The translations under genes and the position numbers were made by a program. From contig NZ_JAFIMU010000002.1 in NCBI RefSeq assembly GCF_017302985.1, forward strand, positions 744,001-808,000: 64,000 bases of DNA. Direction: 5' to 3'. Of the stretch, positions 8,287 through 15,607 are shown one piece after another (the first letter of the stretch is position 1; the number at the start of each line of letters is the position of its first letter). A model generated the notes under the pieces. That model worked only from the letters and a program-made list of their open reading frames with translations, had not been told where the DNA came from and made no database searches. Source of the DNA: Corallococcus macrosporus (lineage in GTDB: Bacteria > Myxococcota > Myxococcia > Myxococcales > Myxococcaceae).

Positions 8287-8841
8287 TCAGGGCCTGCGGG
8301 ACGCCACGCTGGGCGCGGCGGTCATGGCCTGGCTGAGCTTGCGGGTGCCGGCCGAGAAGGCGCCCCGTGCGACCTCCTGCCCGGAGGTGCTCAGCACCTG
8401 GGCGAACACACGGTCAAAGCCCTTCTTGAGTCCCATGGACTCGTGGGGTTCGCCCTTGGAGTCGGCGACCATGTAGAGCGACGTGTCCAGCTCCGCGGGA
8501 GGCGCCTCGCCCTTTTCACGGAAGAGGTCCTTCATGGCGGTGAGCGACTCGTTGTGGCTCTTGCGGATCTCCCCGCGCGCCATGCCCTTGAAGAGCCCCG
8601 GGACGTCGCGCAGGTCCACGTGGATGACGACGATGGGCTTCTTCTCACGGACTTCATAGAGGAACTGGGAGGCATGCTGGCGCAGCTCCTCCCGGGTGCC
8701 CTTGTTGGCGTACAGCACCAGGGTGGGGCGGCCCTGCCCGATGGGGACCTCCTTGCCGAACACGTCCTTGAGCTCAGAAGCGGTGGCCGGGAGGGCTCCC
8801 AACAATCCGAGCAGGCAGGTCAGCAGTGCGGTCTTCTTCAT
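8287..8841 (-). CDS. exported thioredoxin-fold-like hypothetical protein
   Basis: A 184-residue periplasmic protein. The start at 8841 (MKKTALLTCLLGLLGALPATA) has GGAG upstream and gives a clean Sec signal peptide cleaved near ATASELKDVFG. The opening GKEVPIGQGRPTLVLYANKGTR resembles the first strands of a thioredoxin or peroxiredoxin-like fold, but the redox CxxC motif is missing: the residues after the strand are NKGTREEL. It may therefore be a non-redox thioredoxin-like protein. The rest is helical and charged. It lies 78 bp downstream of the citrate synthase-like gene, on the same strand. Confidence 0.65.
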   Translation of the reverse strand: MKKTALLTCLLGLLGALPATASELKDVFGKEVPIGQGRPTLVLYANKGTREELRQHASQFLYEVREKKPIVVIHVDLRDVPGLFKGMARGEIRKSHNESLTAMKDLFREKGEAPPAELDTSLYMVADSKGEPHESMGLKKGFDRVFAQVLSTSGQEVARGAFSAGTRKLSQAMTAAPSVASRRP

Positions 8842-8919
8842 GCAGTGGCTCCAGAAGGTGAACAGACGCATTGGGTCCACCAACAGCGCCATGTCACTCC
8901 TGAATCCCCACGAATGGAT

Positions 8920-10227
8920 TCAATCCTCCGGGGGCGATGAGGGGCCGACGAAGCGAGCCCTGGGGCGCAGCAGGTGTCCCTGCTCGCGCTGCTCCATCAC
9001 ATGTGCCACCCAGCCCGCCGCGCGCCCCACGGCGAACACCGTCGCGGCGGCGCCCTTGGGCAAGCCCAGCGCCTCCGCCAGCATCACCAGTCCCACCTCC
9101 ATCGACGGCGCGGGATGTCCCCCGTCGCGCATCACCTCCACCAGCGCGGAGCCCACGCGGACCGCTCGCGCGTCCGGGCGCAGCTCCCGCGCGGCGAGGA
9201 TGAGCGGGGGCGTGCGTGGATCTCCCTGGGGATACAGCCGGTGGCCGAAACCCGGCACCGCTTCGCCCCGTTCGAGGTACGTGGCCACCGCCTCCTTCGC
9301 CTGCTCCGGACGGCCCACCTCCGCGAGGAGCGCCTCCACCCGGTCGCACGCGCCCCCGTGTTTCGCGCCGGAGAGCGCCGCCATCGCCGCGCTCACGCAC
9401 GCGTACAGGTCCGCGCCGGAGGAGGCCGTCACCCGGGCGGCGAACGTCGACACGTTCAGCTCATGGTCCGCGCAGAGCACCAGGGCCTGGTTCAACACGG
9501 CGGGAGCGTGTGATGAGCGGGCGTCCCACGCGCGCGCCAGCGAATCCGCCACCGTCCCTTCGCGCAAGGCGAGCTCCACGCGCTCCGGCGCCCGGGCCGC
9601 GCACACCCACGCCGCCAGGTGACGCAGCAGGCTCCGGGCCCGTGCGAGCTCCTGGTCCGGTGGCGCGGCGAAGCGCACCGTGTCCCGTGCGCCCAGCAGG
9701 GACACCAGCGTCGCCAGCACCTCCGCGGGAGGTGTGCCCTGGGGCAGGAGCGCCGCCAGCGCGGAAGGCGGGAAGGGCATGGGCGGCCTGGGCCACGTCG
9801 TGTCCCGCCGCTTCGGCAGCACGCCGGACCAGAGCAGCTCCGCCACGTCCTCGAAGGAGCACCCTTGCGTGGCCAGCTCCACCGCGGAGTGGAGTCCCCG
9901 GTACGCCAGGCCTCGCGCCTCCACGCGCGACACGGCCGAGTCGATGACGGGCTCCCCCCACAGCAGCGCTCCCGCCGCGACCGCCGCGTGTCCCGCTCTT
10001 GCGTCGTGGCGGACCTTCAGCCGCTCCAGGTCCGCGCGCGCGTAGCGGTTCTCCTTCGTTCCCGGCACCGGCACGCACCGCACCAGGCCCCGGCTCACGT
10101 AGGTGTAGAGCGTCGCGAGCTTCACGCCGAGCAGCGCCGCGGCCTCGCTCGCGGACACCAGGGCTTCCTCGCGCTCAGGTCGATGGTCGAATCGAGATTG
10201 AGAGCGTCCACCCCGGCGTCTATCCAT
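8920..10227 (-). CDS. citrate synthase-family protein with N-terminal helix-turn-helix domain
   Basis: A 435-residue fusion. Residues about 24-70 form a MerR/excisionase-type winged HTH (VSASEAAALLGVKLATLYTY, then GLVRCVPVPGTKENRYARADL). The remainder is a citrate synthase fold with conserved active-site segments: CADHELNVSTFAARVTAS (first catalytic His), SGAKHGGA (oxaloacetate-binding His), PGFGHRLYPQGDPR (His and Arg) and a final RARFVGP. Proteins of this type are annotated as citrate synthase with HTH and may act as citrate or methylcitrate synthases, as regulators, or both; which applies is not known. The start at 10227 has a strong AGGAGG 8 nt upstream. The gene is divergent from a methyltransferase over a 104-bp gap with a repeated TGTCGAC motif. 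Confidence 0.85.
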   Translation of the reverse strand: MDRRRGGRSQSRFDHRPEREEALVSASEAAALLGVKLATLYTYVSRGLVRCVPVPGTKENRYARADLERLKVRHDARAGHAAVAAGALLWGEPVIDSAVSRVEARGLAYRGLHSAVELATQGCSFEDVAELLWSGVLPKRRDTTWPRPPMPFPPSALAALLPQGTPPAEVLATLVSLLGARDTVRFAAPPDQELARARSLLRHLAAWVCAARAPERVELALREGTVADSLARAWDARSSHAPAVLNQALVLCADHELNVSTFAARVTASSGADLYACVSAAMAALSGAKHGGACDRVEALLAEVGRPEQAKEAVATYLERGEAVPGFGHRLYPQGDPRTPPLILAARELRPDARAVRVGSALVEVMRDGGHPAPSMEVGLVMLAEALGLPKGAAATVFAVGRAAGWVAHVMEQREQGHLLRPRARFVGPSSPPED

Positions 10228-10253
10228 GATCCACCCACCTCCTGGAAGCAGAG

Positions 10254-10285
10254 TGTCGACGCGGCGCGGACGCGCTGTCGACGTG
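10254..10285. promoter_or_regulatory. repeated TGTCGAC sites in a divergent promoter
   Basis: TGTCGACGCG (10254-10263) and TGTCGACGTG (10276-10285) match at 9 of 10 positions and are spaced 22 bp apart, about two helical turns. Each contains the palindrome GTCGAC. They lie between the start codons of the HTH-citrate synthase (10227) and the methyltransferase (10332). A plausible reading is an operator bound by the HTH domain of the citrate synthase-like protein; this is inference. Confidence 0.4.
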
Positions 10286-10331
10286 TCTTTCCTCATGGAT
10301 GCGTGGAGCCCCGGACACAGGAGGACATGCC

Positions 10332-11108
10332 ATGCAGGTGGACTTTGGCCGCACGTCGGAGGACTACGCCCGGCACCGCGCCGGCTTCCCGGACGCCTTC
10401 TTCGAGCGCCTGCTGCGGGAGGGCGTCTTCCATCCTGGCCAGCGTGTCCTGGACCTGGGCGCGGGCACGGGCACGATCGCGCGGGGACTGGCGAGGCGCG
10501 GGGGCGACGTCACCGCGCTCGACCTCTCCGCGTCCATGCTGGACTCGGCCCGGCGGCTTGCTCACGAGGAGGGGCTGACCATCGACTTCCGCGTGGCGCC
10601 CGCGGAGCGGACCGGGCTGCCTTCGGGCGCCTTCGGGCTGGTGACGGCCGGCACGTGCTGGCACTGGTTCGACCGCGCCGCCGCGGCCCGCGAGGCCTTC
10701 CGGGTGCTGGCGCCCGGGGGACGGCTGGTCATCGCGCACTTCGACTGGCTGCCCTTGCCGGGCAACGTCGTGGAGGTCGTCCACACCCTCATCGACACCT
10801 TCAATCCCTCACAGGTCGCGCCCTACGTCAGCTTCGGGCACGACGCGGGCATCTACCCGCGCTGGTTCGCGGACGCCGCCTCGGCGGGCTTCACCGGCCT
10901 GGAGTCCTTCACCTTCGACACCGTCGTCCATTACTCGCATGAGGCGTGGATGGGCCGGGTGCGGGCCAGCGCGAAGGTGGGGCCGGTGCTGCCTCCGGAC
11001 GCCGCCGCGCGCTTCGACGTCGCGCACGCGAAGCTCCTCGAGGAGCGCTTCCCGGACGCACCGCTCGCCGTGCCCCACCGCGTGTTCGCCTTGCTGGCCA
11101 CGCGCTGA
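10332..11108 (+). CDS. class I SAM-dependent methyltransferase
   Basis: A 258-residue Methyltransf_11-type enzyme. Motif I is VLDLGAGTGTIARGLARRG near residue 40, followed by VTALDLSASML (acidic residue for the SAM ribose) and the later strand FGLVTAGTCWHWFDR, a pattern seen in small-molecule methyltransferases of this family. The start at 10332 is preceded by AGGAGG at the right distance; the longer frame starting at 10299 is rejected. It is divergent from the HTH-citrate synthase and may share its operator. The substrate cannot be deduced. Confidence 0.85.
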   Translation: MQVDFGRTSEDYARHRAGFPDAFFERLLREGVFHPGQRVLDLGAGTGTIARGLARRGGDVTALDLSASMLDSARRLAHEEGLTIDFRVAPAERTGLPSGAFGLVTAGTCWHWFDRAAAAREAFRVLAPGGRLVIAHFDWLPLPGNVVEVVHTLIDTFNPSQVAPYVSFGHDAGIYPRWFADAASAGFTGLESFTFDTVVHYSHEAWMGRVRASAKVGPVLPPDAAARFDVAHAKLLEERFPDAPLAVPHRVFALLATR

Positions 11109-11177
11109 GCGGGTGACAGAAAGCATGGCCCCCGGTGTTCGACCCGCCAGCATCCACTTCGCTGGAGGTCACAGACC

Positions 11178-12515
11178 ATGGGCATCTCATTGGACCGTCG
11201 CTCCCTCATCCAGGCCAGCCTGGGTTTGACCGGAGGGCTCGCGCTCCTCCGGGGCTCTCCGGCCAGCGCGGCGGGACGGCCGTCCACGAATGCTACCGCC
11301 GCCGAGGAGCCCCGGCCCTGGTGGGAGCTGGGGTTGATGGCGGACCCCATCATGGAGAGCCAGCTCCTGCACTTCCTGGCGGGGACCTACAGCGCCCAGT
11401 CGGACATCAGCGAGGTGCTGGACACCGCGACCCGCATCGTCGCGGGGGATGACTGGAGCTGGCCCAACGAGTGGGTCCGCACCGCCGACCGCATCCGCGC
11501 CATGGGCGACACGAGCCTGGCCCGCCGTCACCCCATCAGCGCGGGCAATGCCTACCTGCGCGCCGCCAACTACTACCGCGCCGCGCTCATCCACCACCCG
11601 GAGCCCACCCACCCGAGCGTGGTCGCCACCGGGCGCAAGGCGGTGGACGCCTACAACAAGGCGCTCCCGCTGCTGAGGATTCCGGGCACGCCCGTGCGCA
11701 TCCCGTACGAGGGCACCACGCTGCCCGGCTACTTCTTCCGCGCCCCGAGCGCCCGGAGCATCGCGCCGCTGCTCATCTTCCAGCAGGGCCGCGACGCGTG
11801 GCCGGAGGAGTCCAAGTACGTCATCGACGCGGCGCTCGCGCGCGGCTACCACTGCCTCATCGTGCACGCGCCCGGCCAGGGCATGGCCATCCGCGAGCAG
11901 GGGCTGCCCTTCCGCCACGACTGGGAGAACGTCATCCGGCCGGTGGTGGACTTCGCGCTGTGCATCGCGGGCGTGGACTCGCGGCGCATCGCGCTCCTGG
12001 GCTGGAGCATGGGCGGCGCCCTGGTGCCGCGCGCCGCCGCGTTCGAGCGGCGCATCAAGATCCTCATCCCCAACCCCGGCGTCCTTAACTGGGGCGATTC
12101 CTCCTTCGAGCAGTTCAACATGTACTTCCCGGAGGTGATGCCGCTGCTCGACAGCGACCCCCAGGCCTTCGACGCGGCCATGGCGCAGCTCATGGAGCAG
12201 GTGTTCCTCTACCGCTGGTACATGAAGGACTCGATGTCCAAGCACGGCGTCAGCACGCCGTCGGCCCTGCTCTTCGAGCTGCGCCGGTTCAACAACGAGC
12301 CTGTCGTCCACCGCATCCGCTGCCGCACGCTGGTGATGGATGGCACCGCGGAGGCCTTCTCCCAGGGCCAGGCCCAGCTGCTCTTCGACGCGCTGGAGTG
12401 CCCGAAGGACTACATGCTCTTCACCGCCGGGGACACGGGGCTCTTGCACTGCCAGGAGGGCGCGCAGGCCGTCGCCAACCACCGGATGTTCGACTGGCTG
12501 GACGAGTACCTCTAG
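11178..12515 (+). CDS. Tat-exported alpha/beta hydrolase
   Basis: A 445-residue hydrolase of the FrsA / 2,6-dihydropseudooxynicotine-hydrolase-like group. The N-terminus DRRSLIQASLGLTGGLALL is a twin-arginine signal peptide with cleavage near ASAAG. A helical cap domain (about 45-165) precedes the alpha/beta core (YEGTTLPGYFFRAP, PLLIFQQGRDAW). The nucleophile elbow is GWSMGG with Ser277; the acid is probably the Asp in LVMDGTAEAF and the base the His in TGLLHCQEG. Export suggests it attacks an external ester or C-C substrate. It ends in a CTAG shared with the stop of tyrA on the other strand. Confidence 0.8.
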   Translation: MGISLDRRSLIQASLGLTGGLALLRGSPASAAGRPSTNATAAEEPRPWWELGLMADPIMESQLLHFLAGTYSAQSDISEVLDTATRIVAGDDWSWPNEWVRTADRIRAMGDTSLARRHPISAGNAYLRAANYYRAALIHHPEPTHPSVVATGRKAVDAYNKALPLLRIPGTPVRIPYEGTTLPGYFFRAPSARSIAPLLIFQQGRDAWPEESKYVIDAALARGYHCLIVHAPGQGMAIREQGLPFRHDWENVIRPVVDFALCIAGVDSRRIALLGWSMGGALVPRAAAFERRIKILIPNPGVLNWGDSSFEQFNMYFPEVMPLLDSDPQAFDAAMAQLMEQVFLYRWYMKDSMSKHGVSTPSALLFELRRFNNEPVVHRIRCRTLVMDGTAEAFSQGQAQLLFDALECPKDYMLFTAGDTGLLHCQEGAQAVANHRMFDWLDEYL

Positions 12516-13537
12516 CGCAGACCGCTGCCCAGCACCGCGCGGAAGACGGCCTCCACCTCCTGCGCGTCGGCCCCCAGCTCGCGGGCCCACGCGCGGCGCA
12601 CGGCGAGCAGCGCCTCGAAGAGCGCGGGCTCGTTGCCGGAGGCCTGCGCGCGGCGCTGACGGCGGGCCAGCTCCTCGCGGCGGGCGAGCAGCTCCACCAG
12701 CTCCCGGTCGAGCGCGTCGAGGTGCTCGCGCGGCTCCCGGGGCGCGGGAGCCGCGGGCTCCAGTCCAGGCACGGCGATGCCCGAGGCCCTGGGCTCCTCC
12801 ACGGAGGGCGCGGCCTGCAGGTCGCGGTGGATGCCCTGGAGCGCCGCGAGCAGCCGCCCGCGTGCCTCCGTTGCGAAGGGGTTCTCCTGCTGGATGGCGT
12901 TGAAGAGGTGGCCCGCGTCCGCGCGCACCGTCTCGATGGTGCGCGACAGCGCCTTGAAGCTGGCCGGCGCGAAGGGCACGTCCGCCGCCGCGCCGGAGTC
13001 CACCATCCCCTTGGCCACGAAGAACGTGAGGGCGTGCGTGCGCGCCATCACCCGGTCATGGCCTTCCGGCGTCTGCTCGATCACCTCGCAGCCCAGCCCC
13101 TCGTAGAAGCGCCGCGCGCGCGGGGCCGCCTCCGGATGCAGCGGGTTGGGGCAGAGCACGACGCGCATGGGGCGCTCGGCCATGGCCAGGCTCAAGGGGC
13201 CGAAGAGTGGATGCGTCCCCACCCAGGGCACCTGCGTGCCCAGCACCTCCGTCAGCGCCTCCACGGGCTTCACCTTCACGCTGCCCACGTCCAGCACCAG
13301 GTGCTCCGGCCGCAGGTGGGGCTTGAGGGCGCGCAGCACGTCCTGCATCTGGGGCACCGGCACGGCCACCACGACCAGCTCCGCGCCCGCCAGCAGCTCC
13401 GGCAGCGAGTGCGCGCGAAGCGGCTGCGGGATGTCCGCCACCGGGTCCAGGGCGCGGTGCTCCACGCCCACCGCCTCCAGCAGTGTTCCCAGCGCGCGTC
13501 CAAAACGTCCGTATCCCACGAGGGCGACATGCGGCAT
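12512..13537 (-). CDS. tyrA: prephenate dehydrogenase with C-terminal chorismate mutase domain
   Basis: A 341-residue enzyme for tyrosine synthesis. Residues 1-30 carry the NAD-binding Rossmann loop VALVGYGRFGRALG. LVLDVGSVKVKPVEAL and WVGTHPLFGPLSLAMAER are the substrate-site segments of prephenate dehydrogenase, including the HP-x-FGP motif. After a Pro/Ala linker (about 240-268), residues about 270-335 (LDALDRELVELLARREELARRQRRAQ) look like a short AroQ-type chorismate mutase helix bundle. Thus the mutase is C-terminal, the reverse of the enterobacterial T-protein. Some AroQ active-site residues, such as the Lys after helix 1, appear replaced by Arg or Gln, so mutase activity needs testing. 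Its stop overlaps the hydrolase stop tail to tail. Confidence 0.85.
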   Translation of the reverse strand: MPHVALVGYGRFGRALGTLLEAVGVEHRALDPVADIPQPLRAHSLPELLAGAELVVVAVPVPQMQDVLRALKPHLRPEHLVLDVGSVKVKPVEALTEVLGTQVPWVGTHPLFGPLSLAMAERPMRVVLCPNPLHPEAAPRARRFYEGLGCEVIEQTPEGHDRVMARTHALTFFVAKGMVDSGAAADVPFAPASFKALSRTIETVRADAGHLFNAIQQENPFATEARGRLLAALQGIHRDLQAAPSVEEPRASGIAVPGLEPAAPAPREPREHLDALDRELVELLARREELARRQRRAQASGNEPALFEALLAVRRAWARELGADAQEVEAVFRAVLGSGLR

Positions 13538-13575
13538 GCGCCGGAGTCTACGCGGGCCCGTGGGGGGATGGACGA

Positions 13576-13608
13576 CCGCCGGACCCCCCGTGAAGAGGGG
13601 CCCGGCGG
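13576..13608 (-). terminator. terminator of the metzincin-like lipoprotein gene
   Basis: A 12-bp stem with one mismatch (CCGCCGGACCCC at 13576-13587 with GGGGCCCGGCGG at 13597-13608) and a 9-nt loop lies 31 bp past the stop at 13640. It is GC-rich and lacks a marked U-tract. Confidence 0.6.
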
Positions 13609-13639
13609 GGGAGGACCTGCCGGGGTGGCAGGCCGGGGA

Positions 13640-15142
13640 CTACCGGGCGCGGACCATATCCGCGGTGAGGCAGGCGTCGGTCTTCTCCGGGACGACGAAG
13701 AAGGGCTGCTGGCGGCTCAGGCCCTGCGTGGTGCCCAGCCAACCGTCGCCAATCTGGTTGGCGCCGTCGTACACCAGGGCCAGCCAGTCATGCTGCGACG
13801 CGGGGAAGAAGTCCACGCTGTCGGAGTCGCGGTTGAAGTTGTAGGCGAAGGACGCGGCCTGGATGACGCCGCTGCCGTTGATGTCCAGGTTCGCGCTCGC
13901 GGTGCCGGCGCGCTGCACGCCGTTGATGCGCACGCCGATGTGGGCCAGGTCCGCCTCCGTGGTGGGGGCGACGGGCGCGAAGGCGGAGACCTCGTTGACG
14001 GACGCCTCGCTGACGGACGCGACGCGCACGCGCGAGTAGTCCAGCACGCCGTCCGTACCGTCGATGCGCAGGCCGAAGGTCTGGTACTCGTAGTTCATCA
14101 CGCTCAGGTAGTTGGGCTTGTAGTTGGCGTCGTCGTTGCCGCCGTGCCGCAGGCCGATGTTGTGCCCCAGCTCGTGCATGAGCGTGCCGGCCTGCTGCAG
14201 CTCCGTGCCGCCCGGCGTGGACCAGCCGCCCAGCGTCACGATGAGGTCATGGCCGGGGATGCCGCGCGACAGGCCGCTGGAGCTCGTCGTGCCGTAGGTG
14301 TTCGCGAACAGCGCGTAGTGGAAGAAGGGCGCCCGGCGCGAGGCGAAGTACTTGCTCTTGATGGTATCGACGCCCACCCAGCCGGTGTCCAGGTTGGAGA
14401 TGACGTCCGCGGCGGCGATCTGCGAGTCCAGCACCAGGTGCAGCGCGATGCCCGTGGTGCCGTTGGGGTTGGAGACGGGCGCGTTGGCGAAGGCCGTCGT
14501 CACGCGGTCCAGCGCCGCCTGCGTGGGCTTGCGGTCCGCGTAGTAGTCCACCTCCACGAAGACGTCCTTCTTACGCGGATCCGCGCCCCAGTAGTGCAGG
14601 TCCACGCCGCCGTAGCCGTACAGCTCCGCGAGGTCGCTGATGCGGTCGCCGTCCGTGTCGGAGCTGTTGGGGTTGGTGCCGTACTGGGACTCGGCCGCGT
14701 CGCAGACGCCGTCGCTGTCGGCGTCCGGCGCGAAGAGCGCGCACAGGTACACGGGCTGCACGGCGGAGATGTCGTAGCTGTTCCCGTCCTGCGTCACCGT
14801 CTCGTACTTGGGCCGGTGGTAGACCGTGACGGAGCGGTAGCCCGTGCGCGAGTAGACGAGCCGCAGGGCCTCCTCGCCGGAGGCCGGCATGATGATCTGG
14901 ATGTGGTCCTCGCCGTTGTGGTTGCCGTACGCGTCGAAGACGTAGAGGCCGGACGAGTCCGTCTTCTGGAACGTGGGGTTGGTCCCGCAGCCGTTGCCGG
15001 AGCAGATGCCGGAGGCGACGGTCACCGTCACGTCCTGCACGGCGCTGCCGGAAGCCGCATCGTAGATGTAACCGTAGACACACCCGTTCAGGCCGACGAG
15101 CGCCATGGACGCCGTCAGAAGGCTCTTGTGAAACGTGGACAT
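13640..15142 (-). CDS. zinc metalloprotease lipoprotein (metzincin-like)
   Basis: A 500-residue lipoprotein. The signal MSTFHKSLLTASMALVGLNGC has a lipobox ending in Cys21. An N-terminal carboxypeptidase-regulatory-like beta domain (VYGYIYDAASGSAVQDVTV) is followed by calcium-binding repeats near 140-175 (DADSDGVCDAAESQYGTNP, DTDGDRISDLAEL). The catalytic centre is HELGHNIGLRHGG: His323, Glu324, His327 and His333, an HExxHxxGxxH zinc motif. A downstream YLSVMNYEYQ supplies the Met-turn typical of metzincins. It should be an outer-membrane or surface endopeptidase, suited to predation or matrix turnover. The start at 15142 has a GAGGGGGAA ribosome site. It has no operon partners. Confidence 0.85.
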   Translation of the reverse strand: MSTFHKSLLTASMALVGLNGCVYGYIYDAASGSAVQDVTVTVASGICSGNGCGTNPTFQKTDSSGLYVFDAYGNHNGEDHIQIIMPASGEEALRLVYSRTGYRSVTVYHRPKYETVTQDGNSYDISAVQPVYLCALFAPDADSDGVCDAAESQYGTNPNSSDTDGDRISDLAELYGYGGVDLHYWGADPRKKDVFVEVDYYADRKPTQAALDRVTTAFANAPVSNPNGTTGIALHLVLDSQIAAADVISNLDTGWVGVDTIKSKYFASRRAPFFHYALFANTYGTTSSSGLSRGIPGHDLIVTLGGWSTPGGTELQQAGTLMHELGHNIGLRHGGNDDANYKPNYLSVMNYEYQTFGLRIDGTDGVLDYSRVRVASVSEASVNEVSAFAPVAPTTEADLAHIGVRINGVQRAGTASANLDINGSGVIQAASFAYNFNRDSDSVDFFPASQHDWLALVYDGANQIGDGWLGTTQGLSRQQPFFVVPEKTDACLTADMVRAR

Positions 15143-15244
15143 GCTTTCCCCCTCGGAGGATTCAGGGGCTGGCGTCTGGCGCCAACCGCCACGTCTACGG
15201 CGCGCGCGGCGGATATTCTTTCCGGGGATTTATTTCCCGTCGGA

Positions 15245-15274
15245 TTGACAGGCAGGGGGTCGTGTTTTACTTGT
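15245..15274 (+). promoter_or_regulatory. candidate sigma-70-type promoter far upstream of fusA paralogue
   Basis: A perfect TTGACA at 15245-15250 lies in a locally AT-richer patch and is followed after about 16-18 bp by TTACTT/TACTTG, a poor -10 box. A transcript from here would have a leader of more than 300 nt before the EF-G start at 15608 and would contain the 33-codon ORF at 15283. The -10 match is weak, so this remains a candidate. Confidence 0.4.
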
Positions 15275-15282
15275 AAGGAGTC

Positions 15283-15384
15283 ATGAGGCCCGTCTCCTTC
15301 ACTGCCCTGCCGACCCTGAGCGCGTTCGCGCCGGCGGCGGACGTGCGCCTCGCCCCCCGTCACGAGGTTCTGCTCGATATTTGA
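15283..15384 (+). CDS. possible 33-residue leader peptide upstream of EF-G
   Basis: ATG at 15283 opens a 33-codon frame (beginning MRPVSFTALPTLSAF and ending HEVLLDI) closed by TGA at 15382-15384. TAAGGAG ends 2 nt before the ATG, closer than the usual 5-9 nt. It sits in the 465-bp gap between the divergent metalloprotease gene and the EF-G paralogue, downstream of a TTGACA box. The rest of the gap (15385-15607) shows no other frame or strong structure. A leader ORF before a translation-factor gene could serve attenuation, but coding is unproven and chance is a real alternative. Confidence 0.3.
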   Translation: MRPVSFTALPTLSAFAPAADVRLAPRHEVLLDI

Positions 15385-15607
15385 GCAGGCGGACCGGAAG
15401 TCTCCGGTGCGCGCCGTGGCTGGTTGCCCGCGTGCCGTGAGCCCCGTCTCCGCCCGAGAAGTCCCCGGAGTGCCCTCGTGTGCCCTCGCGCGTCCCTGGA
15501 CGCGTGCGCGCCTGAGGCCTGCCCCGGGCTGATTCCTCTCATCCAACCGGCGTCTCAATCCAATACACCCGCGGGCCTCGCTGCCCGGACGGGAACGGGA
15601 GTCTTCC

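Noticed and set aside
12398-15286. 962-residue plus-strand open frame
   Set aside because: Runs antisense across tyrA and the metalloprotease; both antisense genes have complete motifs, and the frame is Val/Arg/His-rich without domains.
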